Origin: JAXMDC01 sp046349035
GTDB lineage: Bacteria; Pseudomonadota; Alphaproteobacteria; Rhizobiales; Kaistiaceae
Length of the DNA stretch: 64,000 nucleotides
Direction: 5' to 3'
Assembly: GCA_046349035.1 (NCBI GenBank)
Contig: JAXMDC010000003.1
Coordinates: 1-64,000 of the forward strand
How positions within the stretch are numbered: the stretch's first letter is position 1; each line of letters begins with the position of its first letter. Positions 15,765-24,400 of the stretch are shown piece after piece. Below the pieces are notes generated by a model. It was not told the DNA's origin. It did not search any database and was given only the letters and a program-made list of their open reading frames with translations. Both the position numbers and the translations under genes were made by a program.

Positions 15765-16118
15765 ATGGGAGAAGAGCGGGCGATGGACGATCTCTTTGCC
15801 AAGTCCGAGCCGGGCGTCCGCGCCATTTACGACGCCGTTCTGAAGGCGGCTAAGCGGTTCGGTCCAGTGCGGGCCGAGGAGAAGAAGACCTCGATCCATC
15901 TCGTTGCCAAGACCGGCTTTGCCGGCGTTCACCCGCGCAAAAGCGCGCTGCTCCTCAACATCCGCTCGGCGGCACCGATCGGCGACAAGCGCTTCCGCAA
16001 AGTCGAGCAGGTCTCGGCCAACCGCTATCACAACGAAATGCTGCTTACGTCAGCAGCCGAGGTCGATGACCAGGTGGTTGCCTGGCTGAAGGCTGCCTAC
16101 GACCTCAGCGTCGGCTGA
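15765..16118 (+). CDS. DUF5655-like protein
   Basis: A protein of 117 residues (111 if ATG 15783 is used). Sequence features are VRAIYDAVLKAAKRFGPVRAEEKKTSIHLVAKTGFAGVHPRKSALLLNIRS and RFRKVEQVSANRYHNEMLLT, matching the DUF5655 pattern found in small proteins and at the ends of some restriction-related proteins. Function is unknown. It starts 12 bases after the radical SAM stop and may be co-transcribed with it under LexA control. Confidence 0.72.
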   Translation: MGEERAMDDLFAKSEPGVRAIYDAVLKAAKRFGPVRAEEKKTSIHLVAKTGFAGVHPRKSALLLNIRSAAPIGDKRFRKVEQVSANRYHNEMLLTSAAEVDDQVVAWLKAAYDLSVG

Positions 16119-16169
16119 CGCGGCCTCGCCGCCCCTTGAGCGGCGCCGCGCGGCGCGGCAAGAAGGGGC

Positions 16170-16868
16170 ATGGCCCGCGGCGCCGCCGACTCGCTCCTCT
16201 TCGAGCTTCCCGAGGAACCCGACGATTTCTTCGAGCGTCGCGCCAAGCGGCGCGGGGCGCGGCTGGTGGTCGGCGTCGACGAGGTCGGGCGGGGGCCGCT
16301 CGCCGGGCCGGTGGTGACCGCCGCCGTCTGCTTCGAGCGCGGCCGCGTGCCGGACGGCGTCAACGACTCCAAGAAACTCACCGCCGCCGAGCGGGAGCGC
16401 CTCTACGAGGCGATCGCCAAGGTGGCGACGATCTCGGTCGCCGTTGCCGGGCCGGCGCGGATCGACCGCATGAACATCCTCCGCGCCTCTCTCTGGGCGA
16501 TGAGCCGCGCGGTTGCGGCCCTCGCCTGCAAGGCCGACTACGTGCTGGTCGACGGCAACATGCTGCCGCCCGGCCTGCCCTGCCCGGCCGAGGCGATCGT
16601 CTCGGGCGATGCGCGCAGTTGCTCGATCGCCGCCGCCTCGATCGTCGCCAAGGTGACGCGCGACCGCCTGATGACGGCCATCGGCAATACGCTGCCCGCC
16701 TACGGCTTCGGCAACCACATGGGCTATTCGACGCCCGAGCACCTGGAGGCTCTCAAGTGCCACGGCGCGACGGCGCATCACCGTCGCTCCTTCGCGCCGG
16801 TGCGCGAAGCGCTCGGCCTCGCGCCGCTCGCCGACGCGGCGGCGCTGGTGCTGCCGGGATTGGACTAG
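16170..16868 (+). CDS. rnhB: Ribonuclease HII
   Basis: RNase HII removes single ribonucleotides and RNA-DNA hybrids. The 232-residue protein shows VVGVDEVGRGPLAGPVV with the first two acidic active-site residues, VNDSKKL, YVLVDGN, the third aspartate region IVSGDARSCSIAAASIVAKVTRD, and a C-terminal HMGYSTPEHLEAL (most homologues have a KGYxTxxH variant). An N-terminal extension of about 30 residues precedes the core. The ATG at 16170 follows a GC-rich gap of 51 bases. Confidence 0.95.
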   Translation: MARGAADSLLFELPEEPDDFFERRAKRRGARLVVGVDEVGRGPLAGPVVTAAVCFERGRVPDGVNDSKKLTAAERERLYEAIAKVATISVAVAGPARIDRMNILRASLWAMSRAVAALACKADYVLVDGNMLPPGLPCPAEAIVSGDARSCSIAAASIVAKVTRDRLMTAIGNTLPAYGFGNHMGYSTPEHLEALKCHGATAHHRRSFAPVREALGLAPLADAAALVLPGLD

Positions 16869-16954
16869 CGGCGCGACAGGCCCCATCACGTTCCGCTCGA
16901 CGCGACTGTTGCGTGACGAACGGGGTTGGTCATTCGATAGGAGATGCGGACGCC

Positions 16955-17142
16955 CTGGTTCCTCCCCCATCCCTACTGGGGAGGGGGACACTCGAAAGGG
17001 GCGGAGGGGGCGAGTGCCGCGCCGACGGAAGGTGCGCCTCACGAGCTAACGCTTATTCAGAGAGCCCCGTCCGTGTCGTTGCGCCTCGGCCCCCTCCACC
17101 GCTACGCGGTCCCCCTCCCCCACTTCGTGGGTGAGGAACCAG
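16955..17142. repeat. 188-bp palindromic (MITE-like) element
   Basis: The ends form an imperfect terminal inverted repeat: CTGGTTCCTCCCCCAT at the left and GTGGGTGAGGAACCAG at the right, each followed inward by G-rich and C-rich arms that pair over about 50 bp. The centre is non-coding. Related ends recur at 34339, 48127 and 57925. This element fills most of the 344-bp gene-free region between rnhB and atpF; the rest of that region shows nothing recognisable. Confidence 0.75.
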
Positions 17143-17212
17143 AGGCCAAGCCTTTACCATCATCCCGGCACTAGGGAGGGAGTCGCTTCCTCCCGAAGGA
17201 GCAAGGCCAGCC

Positions 17213-17704
17213 TTAGTTCAGCTTGGCCCTTACGTCGCCGATGGCGCGCTCGATGAGGCGGGCGGCTTCGCCGGCCCGCACCTTGTCGGCGAGGATCTTC
17301 TCGGCGGCGGCAATCGCCACATCGACCGAGCGGGCCTTCACTTCCTGCACCGCCTGCGACTCGGCCTGGGCGATCTTCTGCTCGGCAAGCTTGGTGCGGC
17401 GGGCGACGTATTCGTTGATGCGGGTCTCCGCCTCGGCGGCGAGGGCGTCGGCCTCGCGCTTGGCCTGCGCGACGATGTCGGCGGCCTCCTTCTCGGCGTC
17501 GGCGGCCTTCTGCTTGTAGCTGGCGAGCAGCGCCGTCGCCTCGTCGCGGAGGTTCTTGGCCTCGGCGAGATCGGCGGTGATCTTGGCGGCGCGCTGGTCG
17601 AGCGCCCCGGCGATCATCGCCGGCACCTTCATGCGGACGAGGATGCCGAGGAAGATGACGAGGGCAACGAACGCCCAGAATGTCTCATCGCCGAGAAAGC
17701 TCAT
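17213..17704 (-). CDS. atpF: ATP synthase F0 subunit B
   Basis: The stator stalk subunit b (163 residues) has one N-terminal membrane helix (ETFWAFVALVIFLGILV, residues 7-23) and a long charged, alanine-rich coiled coil (from about residue 35 to the end) that reaches the F1 head. It is the last gene of the F0 operon atpI-atpB-atpE-atpF'-atpF. The two-b arrangement, with the B' paralogue just upstream, is usual in alphaproteobacteria and photosynthetic lineages. The F1 genes are not in the window, as expected for alphaproteobacteria, where they form a separate locus. Confidence 0.93.
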   Translation of the reverse strand: MSFLGDETFWAFVALVIFLGILVRMKVPAMIAGALDQRAAKITADLAEAKNLRDEATALLASYKQKAADAEKEAADIVAQAKREADALAAEAETRINEYVARRTKLAEQKIAQAESQAVQEVKARSVDVAIAAAEKILADKVRAGEAARLIERAIGDVRAKLN

Positions 17705-17714
17705 CGCCCGCCCT

Positions 17715-18272
17715 CTACTTGTGGACCTGGCGGACGGCGGCGATCACCTCGTCGGTGCTCGCGGCCTTGCCGAGGAGCTGAACGATGACCGCCGAGGTCG
17801 CCTCGCCGGCGATGACGCCGACTTCGGAAAGCGCCTTGGTCTTGATGTCGCCGATCCGCTTCTCGGCGTCGGCGAGCTTCTTGGCGAGGGCGGATTCGGT
17901 CGCGCTGCGCTTGGCCTCGGTGGCGGCGCTGGATGCCTCGCCGGCCTTGCTGGCGATGGCGTGCGCCCGCGCCTTGGCGTCGGCGACCTGCTTCTCGTAG
18001 GCGGCGCCCGCCGCCTCCGATTCCGCCTTCGCCCGCCGCGCCTCGGCTAGATCGCCCTCGATCTTGGCCTTGCGGTTGTCGAGGATGCCGGCAATGCGCG
18101 GGATCGCCAGGCGCTTCAACAGCCAATAGAAGGCGATGAAGGTAATCGCCAGCCACACGAGCTGCGAGGCGTAGTGCGAGGGGTCGAAGGGCGGAAATGC
18201 CCCCTTCGCCTCCCCGCCATGCTCGGCCGAGGTGGTGGCGTGCGTCGGTTCGGCGGCGTAGGCGCGGTCCAT
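17715..18272 (-). CDS. atpF': ATP synthase F0 subunit B'
   Basis: This 185-residue protein is the B' (b2) stalk paralogue: a polar N-terminal tail of about 30 residues, one membrane helix (ASQLVWLAITFIAFYWLL, residues 35-52), then RLAIPRIAGILDNRKAKIEGDL leading into a long coiled coil. It dimerises with subunit b to form the peripheral stalk. The gene lies 10 bases upstream of atpF and 22 bases downstream of atpE on the same strand. Confidence 0.93.
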   Translation of the reverse strand: MDRAYAAEPTHATTSAEHGGEAKGAFPPFDPSHYASQLVWLAITFIAFYWLLKRLAIPRIAGILDNRKAKIEGDLAEARRAKAESEAAGAAYEKQVADAKARAHAIASKAGEASSAATEAKRSATESALAKKLADAEKRIGDIKTKALSEVGVIAGEATSAVIVQLLGKAASTDEVIAAVRQVHK

Positions 18273-18294
18273 CTGTCCGCCCGTCCCCTATCCT

Positions 18295-18522
18295 CTAGAA
18301 CACGAAGAGGAGGAGGAGCGCGATCAGCAGCGAGAAGATGCCGAGCGCCTCGGTCACGGCGAAGCCGAAGATCAGGCGGGGAAACGCGCCGTCGGCGGCG
18401 GCCGGGTTGCGGATCGCGGCGGACAGGAAGTTCCCGAAGATGAGGCCGACGCCAACGCCCGCCCCGCCCATGCCGATGCAGGCAATGCCCGCGCCGATCA
18501 GTTTTGCTGCAGCAGCTTCCAT
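18295..18522 (-). CDS. atpE: ATP synthase F0 subunit C
   Basis: The proteolipid of the rotor ring, 75 residues, with two hydrophobic helices (AKLIGAGIACIGMGGAGVGV and LIFGFAVTEALGIFSLLIAL) joined by the polar loop RNPAAADG. The proton-carrying acidic residue is the glutamate in FAVTEALGIF of the second helix. Length and sequence are typical of alphaproteobacteria. Confidence 0.96.
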   Translation of the reverse strand: MEAAAAKLIGAGIACIGMGGAGVGVGLIFGNFLSAAIRNPAAADGAFPRLIFGFAVTEALGIFSLLIALLLLFVF

Positions 18523-18571
18523 CAGTAACTCCCGTTCCTTCGAAGGCTAGAGAAAAGACTGGCCTCAGAGA

Positions 18572-19333
18572 TCAGTGGCCAGGGTGGATTGCGTCGTTGA
18601 GGTAGAGGCAGGTGAGGATGGTGAAGACGTAGGCCTGGAGGAAAGCCACCAGGAATTCGAGCGCCGTCAGTGCGACCGCCATGGCGAGCGGCAGCGCCGC
18701 GCCGACAATGCCGACGACGGCAAGGCCGCCGGTCAGCGAGCCCAAGGCCACGACAAAGCCGGCGAACACTTTCAGCGTGATGTGGCCGGCGAGCATGTTG
18801 GCGAAAAGACGGATCGAGAGGCTGAGCGGCCGCGACAGGAACGACAGCACCTCGATGAACACCACCAGCGGCAGCAGGAATCCGGGGACGCCGTGCGGCA
18901 CGAACAGCTTGAGGAAGCCGAGGCCGTTCTTGGCGAAGCCGTAGCCGACCACCACCGCCATCACGGTCATCGCCAGCATCGCGGTGATGATGATGTGCGC
19001 GGTGACGGTGAAGAAATAGGGAAAGAGGCCAATCAGATTGGCCATCAGGATGAACATGAACAGCGTGAACACCAGCGGGAAGAACTTCATCCCCTCGGTG
19101 CCGGCGTTTTCTCGCAGCGTACTGGCCACGAACTCGTAGGACATCTCGGCGATCGACTGCGCGCGGCCGGGGATGACACGGCCGAAGCGCGTCGCCCACA
19201 GCAGGAAGCTGGCGCTCAGCCCCACCACCACCGTCATGAACAGCGCCGAATTGGTGAAGCTGAGGTCGAGATTGCCGACGTGGATCGGCACGATCGGCTG
19301 GATCTGGAATTGATGGATCGGATCGTTCGCCAC
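18572..19333 (-). CDS. atpB: ATP synthase F0 subunit A
   Basis: The membrane proton channel subunit (253 residues) contains the essential arginine in PLSLSIRLFANMLAGHI and the conserved C-terminal helix LEFLVAFLQAYVFTILTCLYL. The N-terminus IHQFQIQPIVP is that of alphaproteobacterial AtpB. It lies 49 bases upstream of atpE in the F0 operon. Confidence 0.96.
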   Translation of the reverse strand: MANDPIHQFQIQPIVPIHVGNLDLSFTNSALFMTVVVGLSASFLLWATRFGRVIPGRAQSIAEMSYEFVASTLRENAGTEGMKFFPLVFTLFMFILMANLIGLFPYFFTVTAHIIITAMLAMTVMAVVVGYGFAKNGLGFLKLFVPHGVPGFLLPLVVFIEVLSFLSRPLSLSIRLFANMLAGHITLKVFAGFVVALGSLTGGLAVVGIVGAALPLAMAVALTALEFLVAFLQAYVFTILTCLYLNDAIHPGH

Positions 19334-19474
19334 AATTCACCCCAAGAACCCGGCTAGCTTCAGCCGGTCGTCCACTTCTCGTCCGGGCTCCATTCGAGCC
19401 CCGCCGCCAAAACCAAAACCGGCCGCGGCGCATCGCGCCCGCCGGTTCCGCCTGGCTCAATCGCTGGCCAAGCA

Positions 19475-19491
19475 CTCCCTTACCAAGGGAG
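19475..19491. other. Short perfect hairpin between atpI and atpB
   Basis: CTCCCTT and AAGGGAG form a 7-bp stem around ACC in the 209-bp atpI-atpB gap. With no T-tract on either strand it is not a convincing terminator; it may be an attenuation or RNA-processing site that lowers atpI expression relative to the rest of the operon, or mere coincidence. Confidence 0.3.
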
Positions 19492-19542
19492 CGCGGCAAT
19501 GCAAGCCCCCGAACCCCCTCCCGAACGCCTTTTGCCGCCCCC

Positions 19543-19872
19543 TCAGGAGGTCGGCGGGCCGGAGCCGGTCGGCGCCCCCGCCACGCGGATGACGTTGAGC
19601 ACCCCGGCGGCAAAGCCGGCCATCAGGAGGACGATCAAACCCCAGGGCGAGGTGTTGAAAATCCAGTCGACAAGCCAGCCCAAACCCGCGCCGACCAATA
19701 TCCCGGCGATGAATTCGCTGGCAAGCCGCAAAGCCTGGCCCATGCCGCGGCCGTCCGCCGCTGCCCGCTCCGGCCGGGGGCGTGCTGCCTGCTCGGCGCG
19801 GCCAAGCTCGGCTTCAAGGTGCCGGAGGCGCTTTTCGAGGTTGCCATCGCCCTCGCCTTGCCGATCGCTCAT
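19543..19872 (-). CDS. atpI: AtpI / F0F1 ATP synthase assembly protein
   Basis: This 109-residue protein has a charged N-terminal coiled region (KRLRHLEAELGRAEQAA) and two membrane helices (ALRLASEFIAGILVGAGLGW and GLIVLLMAGFAAGVLNVIRV), the AtpI/Gene-1 layout. AtpI assists c-ring assembly. ATG 19872 is favoured, with AAGGA upstream; an in-frame upstream extension would reach into proline-rich non-coding sequence. It is the first gene of the F0 operon. Confidence 0.88.
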   Translation of the reverse strand: MSDRQGEGDGNLEKRLRHLEAELGRAEQAARPRPERAAADGRGMGQALRLASEFIAGILVGAGLGWLVDWIFNTSPWGLIVLLMAGFAAGVLNVIRVAGAPTGSGPPTS

Positions 19873-20036
19873 TGCCGCGTCCTTGTTCGTGTCGGCGCCA
19901 CAGTGCGGCCGCGGCGGGGGCCTGTCAAACCGCCGGCAGCGCGGCAAGGCGTTGTTTTTCCACCGGATTCAGAGAGGGCTTTCGCTCGGCCAACGCGGAC
20001 CTTCCCCCGGCCGGCGCCAAGCGCCAGAATGGGCGC

Positions 20037-20552
20037 ATGGCGAACGAGGACGCCAAGGAGATCGCACCGCGGCAGGCGTGGCGGGGGCTGCAGGCGCTCG
20101 CCGGCTCGCTGGCTCCTGTCTTGAAGCCGACCATCGCCAAGCGCGGCTTTGCCGCCGCCGACCTCCTCTCGGCATGGGGCGAGATCGTCGGGCCACGCTA
20201 CGCCCGCTGCACTCTGCCGGAGTACATCCGCTACGAGCGTGGCGGGCCGGAGGGCGGCGTGCTGACGGTTCGCGTCGAAGGCGGAATGGCGCTCTACCTC
20301 CAGCACGAACTCGACCAGCTGACCGCGCGCGTCAACGCCTTTCTCGGGCGCGCCGCGATCCGCCAGATCCGCCTGGTGCAGCGGCCGATCGGACGGCCGC
20401 CGGAGCCCCGCCGGGCGGAGCGGCGGCCGCTCGCCGCCGAGGACAGCTTGGCGCTCGATGCGGCCCTTGCCGGAATCGAGGATAACGGCCTGAAAGCGGC
20501 ACTCCGGGCGCTCGGCGAGGGCGTTCTTTCCCAAGGCGAAGCGGGCGAGTGA
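20037..20552 (+). CDS. DUF721 family protein
   Basis: The 171-residue protein has the DUF721 (DciA-like) fold signature: LAPVLKPTIAKRGFAAADLLSAWGEIVGPRYARCTLPEYI, then GVLTVRVEGGMALYLQHELDQLTARVNAFLGRAAIRQIRLVQRP. DciA proteins load the replicative helicase; the alphaproteobacterial DUF721 members are a related but less studied group. In this class the gene usually sits next to mutY and the dsbA-smc pair, as here except that mutY has moved to the far end. The start is the first good ATG after the divergent atpI promoter region. Confidence 0.85.
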   Translation: MANEDAKEIAPRQAWRGLQALAGSLAPVLKPTIAKRGFAAADLLSAWGEIVGPRYARCTLPEYIRYERGGPEGGVLTVRVEGGMALYLQHELDQLTARVNAFLGRAAIRQIRLVQRPIGRPPEPRRAERRPLAAEDSLALDAALAGIEDNGLKAALRALGEGVLSQGEAGE

Positions 20553-20732
20553 AGCGAGCGCAGCGTGCCGAGAGGCCGCGCCTGCTTGCGACGGCCTGCG
20601 GCGGAGAAAGGACTACCCTTCGCTCGGGGATTTCGGCAGTATGGCAGCAGCGGGGCAGACGCCCCTTTGGCTTGGCACAGGAGCCCGCGGGCGGTGCGGC
20701 CCCAGCTCCCCAATCGATAAGCGAGGTTCGTC

Positions 20733-21416
20733 GTGAAATTCGATCGCAGGCATCTCCTGATCGGCGGTGGGGCCGCCGCTGTGGTCCTCGCCGGTGGCGC
20801 CTATTATCTCAGCAATGCGCAGACCGTGACGCTGCCCTTCTTCGCGCCGCCCGAGCCGAAATTTTCGATGGCCGCCGGTTCGGAGATGATGGTGCCGGGC
20901 CCGCTCGGCGAGCGCGTCCTCGGCTCGGACAAGGCGCCGGTGACGATCATCGAATATGCCTCGATGACCTGCCCGCACTGCCAGAACTTCCACGCCACCA
21001 CCTACCCGGTGCTGAAGGCAAAATACATCGACACCGGCAAAGTGCGCTTCATCTTCCGCGAGTTCCCGCTGGATGGCGTTGCCACCGCCGCCGCCATGTT
21101 GGCGCGCTGCGCGCCGCCGGAGAAATACTTCCCGCTGGTCGACCTGATGTTCGACCACCAGGAGGAATGGGCCGGGGCGCAGGATCGTTCCGCGGCGCTC
21201 TTCAATCTCGTCAAGCAGACCGGTTACACACAGGAAGCCTTCAATGCCTGCTTGCAGAATCAGACGGTTCTGGCTGGAGTGAACTCGAGCCGCGAACGCG
21301 CTTCGACCAAGTTCACGGTGAATTCGACGCCCACCTTCTTCATCAACGGCAAGAAGGTCTCGGGAGATTTCAGCGTTGAGGAACTCGACAAGCTCGTCCT
21401 GCCTCTCCTGCAATAG
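20733..21416 (+). CDS. DsbA-family thiol:disulfide oxidoreductase
   Basis: A 227-residue exported thioredoxin-fold protein. The N-terminal hydrophobic segment (HLLIGGGAAAVVLAGGAYYL, residues 7-25) is a signal or anchor. The active site is CPHC at residues 80-83, in a DsbA/Thioredoxin_4 context (VTIIEYASMTCPHCQNFH), and the cis-proline loop is NSTPTFFING. It should oxidise or reduce cysteines of periplasmic proteins. GTG at 20733 has GAGG six bases upstream. Confidence 0.92.
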   Translation: MKFDRRHLLIGGGAAAVVLAGGAYYLSNAQTVTLPFFAPPEPKFSMAAGSEMMVPGPLGERVLGSDKAPVTIIEYASMTCPHCQNFHATTYPVLKAKYIDTGKVRFIFREFPLDGVATAAAMLARCAPPEKYFPLVDLMFDHQEEWAGAQDRSAALFNLVKQTGYTQEAFNACLQNQTVLAGVNSSRERASTKFTVNSTPTFFINGKKVSGDFSVEELDKLVLPLLQ

Positions 21417-21434
21417 CCCGTCCGGGCCGCTCGC

Positions 21435-21456
21435 GGCCGCGCCCGACGGCGCGGCC
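21435..21456 (+). terminator. Strong GC hairpin after the dsbA-like gene
   Basis: GGCCGCGCC and GGCGCGGCC form a perfect 9-bp stem around CGAC, 18 bases after the stop. It is followed only by CTTT, so termination would be weak or depend on Rho; it separates the gene from smc. Confidence 0.45.
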
Positions 21457-21482
21457 GGCTTTACCGGCGAGGGTCCGGGCCG

Positions 21483-24400
21483 TTGAAGTTCACCCGCCTT
21501 AAGCTCTCCGGATTCAAGTCCTTCGCCGAGCCGGCGGAGGTGCTGATCGAACCGGGCCTCACCGGCATTGTCGGGCCGAACGGCTGCGGCAAGTCCAACC
21601 TCTCCGACGCGCTGCGCTTCGTGATGGGCGAAAGCTCCTACAAGGCGATGCGCGGCGCCGAGATGGACGACGTGATCTTTGCCGGCAGCGGCCGGCGCCC
21701 GCCGCGCAATCACGCCGAGGTGGTGCTGGTCATCGACAATAGCGACCGCACCGCGCCGGCCGCCCTCGGCGACGACGAGGTGCTGGAGGTGGTGCGGCGC
21801 ATCGAGCGCGAAGCCGGCTCGATTTACCGCGTCAACGGCCGCGAGGCCCGGGCGCGCGACGTACAGCTCCTCTTCGCCGACGCCTCGACCGGGGCGCATT
21901 CGCCGGCCATCGTCGGCCAGGGCCGGATCGGCGAACTGATCGCCGCCAAGCCACAAGCGCGCCGCGCGTTGCTGGAAGAAGCCGCCGGCGTCGCCGGCCT
22001 GCACGGCCGCCGCCACGAGGCGGAGCTTCGCCTCAACGCCGCCGAGGAGAACCTCGCCCGCATCTCCGACCTCATCGCCGAGATCGAGGCGCAGGTCGAG
22101 GCACTCCGTCGCCAGGCGCGGCAGGCGATCCGCTATCGCAATCTCTCCGCCGAGATTCGCAAGGCCGAGGCGGCGGTGCTGCACCTCCGCTTCGTTGCGG
22201 CGGCCACCGCCGTGCGCGAGGGCGAAACGACGCTCGCCGAAGCGACGCGCCTTGCCGGCGAACGTGCCGACGCCCAGGCCGGCGCGGCGCGCGACCAGGC
22301 GGTCGCGGCGGCTGCCCTGCCGGCGCTCCGCGAATCCGACGCGGCCGCAGCGGCGGTGCTGCAGCGCCTGGTGCTCGAGGGCCAAGCGCTCGACGGCGAG
22401 GAGCGGCGGACGCGGGAGCGCCTGGCCGAACTGGAACGCGCCATCGCGCAATTGAAGGCCGACAGCCAGCGCGAAGAGGCGATGGCCCGCGAGAACGGCG
22501 CCGTCGTCGGCCGCCTCGATGCCGAGGCCGAGACGATTGCCCGCGCCGAAGCCGAGGCGGAAGAGCGCCGCGCGGCGACCGCCGAAGCGCGCGACCGGGC
22601 CGCGGCGGCGCTCGCCGAGACCGAAGCGGAAGGCGCCCGCGCGACGAGCGCCCTTGCCGAACATAACGCCCGGCGGAACGCCCTCACCTCGGCGCGGAAC
22701 GAGGCGGACGGACGGCGGCGGCGCCTCGCCGCCGAACAGGCCGGCGTCGAAGCCGAACTCGCCGCCCTCGCCGCCCGCGCGCCGGCGGTGCCGCCGGATA
22801 CGACTCGCGCCGCCATCGAGGCCGCCGACACAGCGCTGCGCGAGGCGATGGCCGCCGCCGCCACGGCCGAGCGCGACCTTGCGCACCGCCGCGAGGAGGA
22901 CACGGCCGCTCGGCGTGCCGCGGAAACCGCCGACCGGGCGCTGCACCGCGTCGAGACCGAGGCGAAGACGCTGGCCGGCATGATGCCGCGCGAAGTGCCG
23001 GGCAAGGTGCCGCCGCTGATCGCCGCCGTCGCTGCCGAGCCCGGCAGCGAAGCCGCGCTCGCCGCCGCCTTCGGCGAGGAACTCGACGTCGCCCCGGACC
23101 CCGCCGCGCCCCGTCATTGGCAGGCGATCGACACGCCCGCCGACGACCCGCAGCTTCCCGCCGGCGCGACGCCGTTGTCGGCCGAGGTCATCGCGCCGCG
23201 CGAACTCGCCCGCCGCCTGGCGCAGACCGGCATCGTCAGCCGCGAGGCCGGGCCGGCCTTGTCGCAATCGCTGAAGCCCGGCCAGGCGCTGGTCAGCCGC
23301 GAGGGCGACCTCTGGCGCTGGGACGGCCTCGTCGCCCATGCCGGCGCACCGAGCCCGGCGGCGGCGCGGCTTGCCGCCCGCAACCGCCTGGCCGACCTCA
23401 CCGCCGAGGCGGAAACGCTGCAGAGCGAACTCAAGGCACGGCAGGAGGCTCTCGCCGCCGCCAGCAACGCGGTCGCCGCCGCCGTCGCTGCCGACCGCGC
23501 GGCCCGCGCCGCCTGGGTGGCGGCGCAGACGCGGCTCGGCGAAGCGCGTTCGGCGCACGATGCCGCCGAGCGGGAAGCCGCCCGCCATGCCTCGCGCGCC
23601 GCCGCCCTCACCGAGGCGGTGAGCCGGGTCAGTGCCGGCCTCGCCGATGCCGATGGGGCGCTCGCCGCCGCGCAAGCCTCGCTCGCCGAGATCGGTGACA
23701 GCGCCGCGCTCGATGCCGCCGCCAACGCCGTCCGCACGCGGCTTGCCGCCGACCGAGCGGCCGCCGCCGAAGCGCGCGCCGCACACGATGCGGAGGTGCG
23801 CGAGAGCGACATCCGCCGGCGGCGGCTTGCCACCATCGCCGAGGAAAAGCGCGGCTGGGAAACCCGCATCGCCAATGCGCATGCGCAGGTCGCCGCGCTC
23901 GGCGAGCGGCAAGCGGCCGCCAGCGCCGAACAGGGGAGCCTGGTCGAGCGCCCCGGCGAGATCGCCGCGCGGCGAGTGCGCCTGATCGGCGAGGTGACCA
24001 AGGCGGAAGCGGCGCGGAGCCAGGCCAACCAGGCGCTCACTGCCGGCGAGGACACGCTCGCCGCCGCCGACCGCGCGGCGCGCGAAGCCTTCTCGGCGCT
24101 CGCCGAAGCGCGCGAGGCCAAGGGCCGGGCCGAGGAGCGCCTTGCCGCTGCCGGCGAACGGCTGACGGAAATTCGCCAACGCCTGATCGAGACGCTGAAT
24201 TGCCGCCCCGAGGAAGCGGCGACACTCGCCGGCCTGGCGCCGGGCGATCCCCTCCCCGACATCGCCGAGATCGATCAGCGGCTGGAGCGGCTGAAGGCCG
24301 ACCGCGAGCGGCTCGGCGCCGTCAACCTCCGCGCCGAAGAGGAAGCGGCGGAAGCGGGCGCGCGGCGGGATACGCTGACCGGCGAGCGCGACGACCTCGT

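Noticed and set aside
17188..17204. Terminator after atpF (CTCC-TTCG-GGAG)
   Set aside because: Stem of only four base pairs and no T-tract; too weak to call.
20670..20700. Possible sigma-54 promoter (TTGGCACAGG) before the dsbA-like gene
   Set aside because: No TTGC at -12 spacing.
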